Below the pieces are notes generated by a model, which was not told where the DNA came from, did not search any database, and saw only the letters and a list, made by a program, of their open reading frames with translations. From assembly GCA_000310025.1 (NCBI GenBank), contig FN649733.1, positions 2,165,364 through 2,181,686 on the forward strand: a stretch of DNA of 16,323 nt. Reading direction: 5' to 3'. Of the stretch, positions 1-9,700 are shown one piece after another. The stretch's first letter is position 1. Each line of letters starts with the position of its first letter. Source of the stretch: Ectocarpus siliculosus. Lineage: Eukaryota; Sar; Phaeophyceae; Ectocarpales; Ectocarpaceae. A program made the translations under genes and the position numbers.

Positions 1-14
1 GGGGGGGGGGGGGG
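1..14. repeat. Poly-G run at left edge
   Basis: Fourteen consecutive G bases open the window, and a ten-base G run closes it at 16314-16323. Homopolymer G at both ends is typical of contigs that stop in poly-G or of low-quality read ends. I see no biological signal in it. Confidence 0.8.
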
Positions 15-360
15 CGGCGTCGACTACAAACAACATTCTTGTACAAAAAACTGTCTGCGTATGGACAGTAGTATCTGTCGTCCGGTGTAATTTCCTCGCC
101 AAACTGAACACCGGCGGCCACCTTTATCACGTTAAACATAAACCCCCGCTGCTCTCCGTCGATGAACGACATAAACCTATTTAGTAAGCAGACACAGTCG
201 TAAGCCTTGTGCCGGTCTACAACATAACTGCATCCGAACCGAGCCGCAAAAAATAATTATGATACATCTCCGAAAACTCGATCTCCTTCTTGCGGCAAAC
301 AAATCATCCAATCAACCGTCTTACCGTCGAGCGTTCGATCGCTGCTCACTGCTGTCTCCG
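15..360 (-). pseudogene. Decayed coding fragment, unidentified
   Basis: On the minus strand one frame reads protein-like from about 360 to 260 (it includes DGKTVDWMICLPQ), meets a TAA at 257-259, and reads well again from about 250 to 15 (it includes VVDRHKAYDCVCLLNRF and ITPDDRYYCPYADSFLY). Between about 228 and 300 another frame reads more naturally (EIEFSEMYHNYFLRLGSDAV). This suggests two compensating indels or one premature stop. The fragment runs into the poly-G edge, so its 3' end is missing. A donor-like GGTAAG occurs near 309-314, so a very short intron is an alternative reading. I do not recognise the family. It lies downstream of, and in the same orientation as, the HhH-protein gene, but nothing ties them together. 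Confidence 0.45.
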
Positions 361-400
361 CGGACGTAAAAGGTGCCAAAAGACAGCCAACCAAACCAAA

Positions 401-578
401 CCAAAGCTAGCTCCGAATGCAATAATTCGCTGCTGCTATTCATCAGTGTATTTCTCTGGCTAAAAGTATTAAAAAACACTTCCCAAGTACAACTGTAGCC
501 AACTAGACACCAAAGGTAAGCTCCGAATACTACAATACGTTGCTGCTTCACCAGAAATTTTCGAGGGCTACAAGCATT
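401..578. repeat. Diverged tandem direct repeat (2 copies)
   Basis: Copy 1 (401-470) and copy 2 (about 510-576) share an ordered set of blocks: CCAAAG, AGCTCCGAAT, a CAATA/GCTGCT block, TTTTC or TTTCTC, GGCTA and AAGTATT/AAGCATT. The start-to-start spacing is about 109 bases. The copies are clearly diverged. On the minus strand the pair lies just 3' of the host stop codon at 594-596, so it would fall in that gene's 3' UTR or flank. Confidence 0.5.
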
Positions 579-593
579 GAGCTAAAAAATCAA

Positions 594-759
594 TCAAAGG
601 GCCGCCGCTGCTGATGCCGCTTCCTCCCGCGTCGAGCTTTCGACGGGACTGCATACGTCGAGGCACTCTAGCATGTTGTGACGTCCCATTTTCTCGATCT
701 GCTTGGGGTACATGCCGATGCGCGACAGATCCGCCAGGGTCTCGAAGGGGGCAGCCGCC
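594..759 (-). CDS. Terminal exon: second HhH unit and stop
   Basis: The acceptor reads GATTTCCAG, ending at 760. The exon's first G completes an AGG arginine codon begun in the exon at 10211-10141. It then codes 54 residues beginning AAAPFETLADLSRIGMYPKQ and ends with TGA at 594-596. The pattern PFxxLxDLxxIGM, then KQIEK, then HNML matches the second half of a KIF22/ComEA-type (HhH)2 domain. The very C-terminus is Ala-rich. The left end of the retrotransposon lies only 23 bases upstream of this exon in the transcript. Confidence 0.7.
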
Positions 760-3700
760 CTGGAAATCAAAACCGTGGCCACTGTGGAGGTCAGGATATG
801 GAGATTCGGGGAGCACAGATACACGTACATAAAGAGTAGGATCTGAGAGGATATGTGATAATAGATTACCGTTCTTCGAGGGTCTATGACTCTTACGATT
901 CCCAACGGCTGCGAAGAGTTGATGAATCTTTAGGAGAATGGGAAAAGGGTCCACGAAGGCTCGCCCACTCTCCTCGCCACCCTAGCTTGACTGAGTTCGC
1001 TCGGTCACGCTTGGCATTCCTCGCCATATTGCACCAAAGGAAATAGCCAACCTCCGGTGGCAGGACATAGCCACCACACTCCCGGACTCTCTGCTCAGCC
1101 AGAGTAGAGGGCTTCCATATTGGCGTTCGACGAAGCGTTCTATCTTTACAACCCACGTGTGAAACATGGGCTCCAAAGGAGGAGGAAAGAAAAAGGACGG
1201 AGGGTCGCAACAACAGCAGCAACAGCTAAAAAAGCAAAAGCCGCTGATGACCAAACAGCAGACGAAGCCGCGCCCCGACGCTGCTGCGCCTAACCACCAA
1301 GGCTCGGCTAAGCCCCAAGAGGGACAGTCGACGCCATCCCAAGCTGGGGACACCGCTGGTGCGGCTGCGAGCGTAGCACCCTCGCAGACCGGTAACCGTG
1401 GCGGGTACTTCCAAGCTTTGGTGGGTGGAAGTCGTGACGACAGCGACAACAACAGCAGCGCTGGCGATGGCGCCGAAGCTGTCACCACCCGACACCGCGA
1501 CACCGACCCGAACTCCGACGACAATGATGACGACAGCGAAGAAGGCGCCGTTGGCGACGACGACGTTGACGACGACCTCGCGCACGACATCCTGCGGAAC
1601 CGCGCAAGCGCCGCAAGCCAGCAGAGCGGTTCGCTCCTGGCAAGCGGCGGGTCGCTGGAAGCCGTTCTCGTTGGAGCGGTCACGAAGGCCGTGGAAGCGG
1701 AAAAGACCCCACCGGCATGGGTTCTCAACATGCTCATGCCAGGAGCCGTCCACCAGCATGATATCCAGCAGGTGAATCCGCGTTCGCTTGCCTCCGATCT
1801 AGATGCAGAAAATCGTTCTGGTATGCGCACGACAGTAAGTGTTCAACAGACCCCTGCTCAGAATATGAATGTGTCTACACCGACAAATTCATCTATTAAC
1901 CCGGTACACCAAAACACGGTAAACCAGGCCTCACCGAACCAGGTAAACCAGCAGACGGTAAACCAGGACACCACTACCCCGGTAACCCAAACCACGGTCA
2001 ACCAGGAAGTGATTAGCACGGCACGGTTCACTTTGAAAGCCAATGACCTACCTCCTGATCTCAAGCTCGAGGGTCTGCCTCATGAAGATGTTCCGGAAAA
2101 AATGGCACTTTACAGGGCACACATCGGTCTATTGTCAGCCGACAACGTCTCTCAACGTACAATCGATCACCGCGCAATCAAACATCTCGCGCTATTCGTG
2201 CGAGGTGCAGCAGCTCAAAGCCTCAGCCTCATGCTTAGCTCATCTCTCGAATGGCGACCGCCAGCTCAGCTAAATGCGTTGCGTGCACGTGGAGAAGTGA
2301 TCCGCATCACACCTCCGAAAACATGGAAGGAGTGGGTCACGGCTTTCACCACATCGTTCGCTCCCGCCAACCGAATTGCTCTTCTTGCGCGTGATGTCAT
2401 GACATTAGAAGCAAAAAGTAGCCAATCAGTTGACGTGTTCGCGCTCCGAGTATCACGCGCGTATGCCAGACTTCTAGCCGAAGCCGAACGCACAGCTCCG
2501 CTGAATGTACCACCTCATGAACACGCATTCAACCAAGCTCTCACCGCCTCTTTTGAGAACGGTGTACATCCACACATCCGCGTAGAGATGATGCGGGCAG
2601 ATCCATCCGATTCTTTCATGGAATCTAAAGCGCGTGCTCGTCGACACGAGTCCAACAAACTGCGCTCTCCCCCTGCCCCCATCTCGGCTACCGCTTCCAC
2701 CGTGTACGGTTCGGCTCGTTCCGGGCAGCTCCAAACGACTGCGCAGGATAATCGCGACCGTATTTCTGCTCTGGAAAATTATATTTCCGGGCAGGAGGCA
2801 TTTGTGTCCAGTGGTGGAGCGTACAGCACGCAACGCGGTGGGCGTCCTCAGCGGGGGACCGACAAACGGGATCGAGACAACTCCAAATCCCGGGGCCCCC
2901 CTGCGAGGGCGAAAGCGAAAGTATCGTTTGCTGGGACTACCAAGTCCGACACTGACAACACTCGCAAAGAGTGTGACTTTATTGGCTGCCGATTCAGTAG
3001 CATTCGCTTCACGCACACCCGTGCCGAGTGTAAAAATGAAGAAGCAGCGAAAAAAGAGGGGTACAAAGTTACCAAAGACTAGGGTCGCCCGAGTAGGCAG
3101 CGTCCTTCGGCCAACGTGGGACACCAATCATTTGGTTCTGTCAAACCAGTAAGTACAAACTGGGATAGACTGCAAAGTTCGAGCAAGCAGAAGAGAGCCA
3201 AAGTAGATGAGAGGGATTCAAAACACTGTAAAAATGGTGTACGATCTCTGGTGGGAAAAAAGAAGAAAGCAATCAGAGAGCAACGCTGTAGCAAGACAGT
3301 TGAAGTACATGTAACACGAGAATATTCTCGCGAAGGTTGTAGCAACAAGCAGACGCGAGGGGTTCCGAAGTCAAGTACCAGCACAGCTGATGCAGTAGCC
3401 TCTGTAGCTCCAGCACTAAGGGATAGCACCCAAGTAGGGCAAGTAGCCGCCTGTTTAGCGCCGCAAGCCTTGCACGTAGCTACCGTAGCTGGGGACTTCA
3501 GGTCGAAACATAGGTCCAACCTAATGAGAACTGACCGTAATGAAGAATTTCAAGCTTTTTACATGTCGGCACTCGCTGGATATCCCGTGTGTCCATCGGT
3601 ATTGCGATCGACATCCAAGCGAGTACGCGTACCCGCCAGAATAAATAATGAATCGGTTGATGAAATAACAATCGACACGGCGTGTGACATACCATGCATA

Positions 3701-6700
3701 TCACGGAAGTTCATGAGAAGTCACAAAACGTTAAAAAACACGGAAATATTTCCGGTACCCCCTGGAGCAATCAATCTGCGAAGCGCTGATGGTTCGCCCC
3801 TAAAAATTGCAGGGTACACTCGATTTGAACTGACACTAGGCGAAATCACATTACCTGTTGAAGCTCTAGTGCTGCCGTCGTTGGGACCAGATAATATGCT
3901 ACTCGACAATAGCATAATGGGCGCATTTGGTGGTGTTCTTGACTGGCAAGCGGAAGAACTGTCGTTTAAAACAGCAGCAACCAAAATTCCAGCTGTCCAC
4001 CGCAAAACGCGCTATCCCACGACTGATCAGGGAAACAGTTTGAACTGTTCTGTGGTAGCAGTAGAGAGGGACACGCCTGTGATGCCTGTATACACTACAC
4101 GGAAATGCAGCATACCTGCACAACATGAGATAGCTGTTGAAATTCATTCGCTTGAGGCACCAGATGAAACCACAGCTGCCGCAGTTGAACCGCGCATCGT
4201 TACGTCCGATGACGTGGGCAAGCAGGATACACCAGATGCATTCCGCAGAGTGATAGTGGCACGCACGGTCTGTCACTGGTATCAGCACAACAAAAGTGCA
4301 ATGGTCCAACTGGCCAACCCTTCTCACAGACCGGTATCCTTAAAGAGGAATACGCTCATAGGCTATATTTCTCCAGTGAAAACAGTACTGCCGCAAACAA
4401 TGAGCAGCGTTCAATCGAGTCCTGCAGAAACGGAAAAAATTCGTGCAGATCTCACAAAAGCATTAGCCAAAGCTTTCCGAGATACAACTTTTTCGCCCGA
4501 CCAGTGTGAAGAAATGCTTAAACTGTGTACCAAATACCGTTCAGTGTTCTCCCTGAGTCCTAAAGAACTGGGCAGATGTACTCTTACAGAGGCTGATTTT
4601 CCATTACAACCGGGGACAAAACCAGTCAACCGAGCTCCATATCGTGCTAATCCACGAATGCAAGAGGTCATTGACAAATGTGTTGGTGAAATGGAAGAAG
4701 CCGGGATAATCGAACAAAGAGCGAGCCCATGGGGGTCAGCAGTAACGTTGGTAGCAAAAGCTGACGGCAGTCCCCGATTCTGTGTAGACTACAGAGCGAC
4801 GATCAACAAGAATTTAATTCGTAAATCGTGGCCAATGCCTGAAATGGCAAGTCATATCGACACCGTAGCAGGTGCTAAATACATCACAGTCTGCGATGTA
4901 CAAAGTGCATACCACCAAATACCAATTGCCGAAGCAGAACAAGACAAGACTGCATTCGTTACTCGGGATGGAAAATGGGTTTTCAAACGACTCCCCTTTG
5001 GCATCGCCAATGCGCCTTTTCTGTTTCAACGTACGATGGCATTGACTTTCGCACATTTTGGTCCAAAGTCTGGTCTTCTTGTGTACATGGATGATCTTAT
5101 TTGTTGTTCATCTACATGGGAGGGTCATATCTCTCTTTTGGAAAATACCTTCCAAGCGCTACAAGCCGCAGGTCTTACATTAAAACCATCAAAGGTACAA
5201 TTTGGGCCAAAGGAAGTGAAGTATTTGGGGCATGTTCTTTCCGCAGATGGCATACGATTAGGTGACGATCGAATAAAATCGATACTAGAGTTGCCAACGC
5301 CAACGAACATCAAAAGTTTGCGATCAGTCTTAGGAACGGTCAACTATGTCAGGAAATTCATCCCAGACTTAGCCGCCGTTACCGCACCAATGGTTGACCT
5401 TACGAAGAAAGACGCAGTGAAGTCGGTAGCGAAACGCTGGGGTCCGAAACATGATGAAGCATTTGCTGAAGTGAAACGATTACTCACCAACGCCCCTGTT
5501 TTGCATTTTCCGGACTTTTCTAAGGAGTTTGTTATCCATGTCGACGCATCTGAAGTGGGAGCAGGGGCATTCCTGGCACAACAGAATGGCGATGACGTGA
5601 ATATCATAGCATACTTTAGCCAGCGATTCAACAAAAGCCAACAACACTACTCTGCCACCATGAAAGAATGCTACGCTGTTGTTCTAGCAATTCAACACTG
5701 GCGTCCTTATTTATGGGGTAGACATTTTACGTGCGTGACTGATCATGCGGCATTGCGATATCTTTACACGATGCAAGACACGTCAAATATGCTCACCAGA
5801 TGGGCAATAGCACTGCAATCCTTCGATTTCACGGTAAAACATAAACCGGGAAAGTTGCATGTAGTGCCGGATACGTTATCGCGACTTTTCGTGTTTGAAA
5901 ATGAACAAGAACGAACTGCGCCGAATCTTGCACCGATTTGCCGAAATGTACCGGACGACCCAAAGCTGCAACAACACATGCCAAACAGACCATACCAAGT
6001 CTCGATTGACAAATTGGACGATGTGCAACCAGTCCTTAGTGATAGGGAACTGTTCACAGTCAATTCAAATTTCGTCAGCGCCATGAAAGTATTTGAATCT
6101 GTTGATCATGAGAAATTGCGCGAGAAACAAGCCGAAGAATACGGCGAATATGTCCAATACATTTTAGACGCCAAAGCACCGCTACCGGACAACGAAACGG
6201 CAACATCAATGTCGTACTATTCCATACAAGACGGTTTACTGTTTAAATCGTATCTGCCAGGACACCTACGAAAACGAAGCACTTTTAGTGATCAACTTGT
6301 AGTCCCACATGACCTCACAGGTTTAGTGATGCACGCATACCATGATCACGCTCTTTCGGGTGGACATCTTGCATTTCGTCCAACGTACGAAAAAATACGA
6401 CAAAAATATTGGTGGCAGTCAATGAACCGTGACATACGGACTTGGTGCCTAGAATGCCAGGCCTGTCAACGGAGAAAGACACCCCACCGCCGTCCGAAAC
6501 TGCCGACAGGTCATGTACCTGTACAGCGGCCATTTGAAAGAGTATCAGTCGACCTAGTCGAGTACAAATCGCTCTCAACATCAGCAGTCGGAATGAGATG
6601 TAAATACGTGCTTTCCATGATGGATCACTTAACGCGTTATGCAATTCTCACACCAGTTCCGAACAAAACTGCTGAAACCGTAGCACGTGTAATCATTGAT

Positions 6701-9700
6701 CGGATTATCAGTATTTTTGGCCCGCCGGAAATGCTACATTCTGATCAAGGGACTGAATTTGAAAACAAGATCATCTATCAGTTGCAAACAATCTTGGGCT
6801 ACAAGAAAACACGCACGACGCCGTATCGTCCGCAAGGTAATTCGGTCTCTGAGCGTGTGCATTCAACGATGCATTCCATGCTCGCAATGCATAGTTCATT
6901 GGATCGTGACAACTGGGCGGAACTCTTGCCAATGGTTCAACTAGCGTACAATACGTCGTTTAATAAAACCATGCATGAGACACCGTACTTCTTGATGTTT
7001 GGTCGCCAAGCACGGTTACCGGTAGATGTAATTCTCGGAATCCCACATGTAGGTTCAACTGCAGATACCGAGAGTTTTGCTCAAAACACACGAGAAAATC
7101 TACAAATTGCTTTCGAACTAGCGCGAAGAAACCTAACGGAACGTGCAGAGAAGCAAGCTGCAAAAAACGAAAAGTTACCGCAGTACCCCGTCTTTAAACC
7201 TGGTCAACAAGTACTAGTATACCGACCACACCAGGATTCAGATGGGCCAAATCCGAAGCTGTTCTTACCGTGGCGAGGACCGTATGTCATCTGTTCACAA
7301 CTGTCACCGGTTGTGTATAGGGTGCAGCGAGTAAATGAAACACGAGAAATATCCGTGCACCTTGCCCATCTAAAACAGTACCATGAAAAGGAAAAACCAC
7401 CAGCACCACAGTTTGAAAAACTGGCTGAATATTTCCTTGGGAAACAAATTCCCTTACCTGCCCTGACAGCAAACGACGAAAATCAACCGAAAATTGAAAG
7501 ATACGTCGTACTGAAAGTGGTAGGGCATCGAAGTGGTCAAGGCCGAAGAGGTCCGCACAACTATCGATATCGTCTAAGACTGAAAGGATACGGTCCTGAA
7601 TCAGATCTGATGTATCGTGCCGACGAAGTGCCGCAATGCCACGAAATGATTTCCGCATACCGATCAAAACATGATCTGGACATCGCGCCCGCCAAGAAAT
7701 CGTCTGAAGCGCCGCAGAAAATAGCGAAGCGCAAACGTGACGAAGGTAGGGATCCGAGTACAAACAAACGCGCAAGGCACAAAGCAAAGCCAACCAAGGC
7801 ATGTACTAAGCCAACAAAATGCGTGAACAAGGAAAGTGCTCAGCGGAAAAGTAAACGAAGTCCGAAGGCAAACAAAAGATACATTTCCAAAGTGTCTAAA
7901 CGGTGAAAGGAATAGCATCCAAACAATAAGGTTGCTATCCAGCATTTGATTGGGTCAAATGCTGGCGAGGAAATGTCAAGTTAACCGGTCTCTAGTGAAA
8001 TTGAGGGTCGCAACTCGATGACACTACGTGAGTCACGGAAACAGTCTTTAGACTGTCGAACACCGTATGCCTATCGTACTCAAGAAGCAAAACGATTGCT
8101 TACACCCAGCGGTATGGTTACGCGAACCAGAACCCGCACAAAGTACAAATTCTTGATGCTTAACAAGAATAAACTTTGACATATCATCATTGATTGACAT
8201 CAATAACTGGTAGCTTGTACGAGCCTTGGAGAGATTAAATCCGTACGGTGTTGCTTTCAACACGTGTGTTTTCCACACGGCACTGTCAGCTGTCTTCGGA
8301 TAGTGAGGGAGAGATTTAATTTTCGAAAAGCTGTATCTGGATCCAATGATACGTCCATACCTGCTCCACTACAATTAACATGCAAACATGCATGCGCGCC
8401 AAAACCCAACTTCAACAAGCTGAGCTTTCGGCGAAGAAAAAGGGGGGCTATGTGGAGGTCAGGATATGGAGATTCGGGGAGCACAGATACACGTACATAA
8501 AGAGTAGGATCTGAGAGGATATGTGATAATAGATTACCGTTCTTCGAGGGTCTATGACTCTTACGATTCCCAACGGCTGCGAAGAGTTGATGAATCTTTA
8601 GGAGAATGGGAAAAGGGTCCACGAAGGCTCGCCCACTCTCCTCGCCACCCTAGCTTGACTGAGTTCGCTCGGTCACGCTTGGCATTCCTCGCCATATTGC
8701 ACCAAAGGAAATAGCCAACCTCCGGTGGCAGGACATAGCCACCACACTCCCGGACTCTCTGCTCAGCCAGAGTAGAGGGCTTCCATACCACGCAGACAAA
8801 TAAATTGAACTTCATTGGTCAGCGGGCGATGTTAACATCAAAACCACACACACACACAAACACGTGCCGTGGATATTTCACTCGGGAGTGCGTGTGGTGC
8901 TGTAGGACGGGGCACGGGATCATAGCCCCCCCCGGTTTGCAACAACACCGTCGTGTTGAGGCGTTTTTCTGAGTAGTGTTTACACATTGATAGTAGATCT
9001 TCAGGACTAACGCGTTCTGATTTGTCGGGCGTTGTTCGGCGTTGGTTCTGGCGGCCGATTCCTCTCCAGCGCCCTCTCCCCGTTCCGCATTGCGAGCACG
9101 CGGCGCAGCCGCGTGCCGCCCAGTTCGCGGCCGCTAGGCCGTGCTTTGGCCGTGGGTGCGGGTTAGGGTTAGGGTAGATGTGGGGTGAGCAACCTAGCCT
9201 TGCTCGCGTGAAGAACCTAGCCTTGCAAAGTGCAACATCGGTTAGTCCTAAAGAGTTAATTTCAAAGTCTAACCATGGCTCGTTTTTCTTGCAACGTAAG
9301 GGGTGCACTCTGATTGGCTCACACCGCCGGCTTGGTGATTACCTCATGAAGGCCTGCCGAACAGGCACTTTTTATCTGGTGGGATCAGTCATATAGTCAG
9401 TGATACGAGGTTGGGTTTGGTAGGGGCCGCTAGCTCAGACTCAAAGTGTGCCTGCAAGTACTATCATCAGAAGCGATGCATCACGGTTACTTGTTGCAAA
9501 TGGAGGGTCCTGCACTGCGATGGACCGGGGGGCACACGAAGGGGAGGTAAACGGATGTATCCCACGTGGTTCATGGTTCATGCCTGACACCTGTGTCACG
9601 GAGCTTTCGTCGCACCACACGTGTCAGCGGAAACGTGCCAAAATTTACTATAATAGGTCGCTGTGTCAAAAGAGGGGGGCTTGTTCGCGCCCGCAATGAC

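Larger units (their letters stand above)
783..8787 (+). mobile_element. Complete Ty3/gypsy LTR retrotransposon
   Basis: An 8005-bp element: 5' LTR 783-1119, gag 1166-3082, pol 3083-7906, polypurine tract 8433-8447 and 3' LTR 8451-8787. It is flanked by the direct repeat CCAC (779-782 and 8788-8791). The domain order PR-RT-RNaseH-IN is Ty3/gypsy, and a chromodomain-like C-terminus points to a chromovirus-like lineage. All catalytic residues are present, there are no frameshifts, and I found no LTR difference on reading, so the copy looks young and possibly active. It is inserted antisense in the last intron of the host HhH-protein gene. There is no env. Confidence 0.95.

Noticed and set aside
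982-1830. 282-codon minus-strand ORF opposite the gag start
   Set aside because: It mirrors GC-rich, low-complexity gag codons, spans the LTR boundary and has no recognisable domain.
2634-3152. 172-codon plus-strand ORF overlapping the gag end and pol start in another frame
   Set aside because: Composition is that of an out-of-frame shadow. The gag frame itself continues into pol, so no frameshift route is needed.
7907-8450. An env-like third ORF
   Set aside because: No open frame of useful length on the plus strand; only hairpins and the polypurine tract.
9160-9174. A telomere
   Set aside because: Only two and a half TTAGGG units, with unique sequence on both sides.
8838-9308. 156-codon minus-strand ORF in the last intron
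   Set aside because: Adding it as an exon is not needed: the exon at 10141 joins the one at 759 in perfect phase. No homology or clear splice pair was seen.
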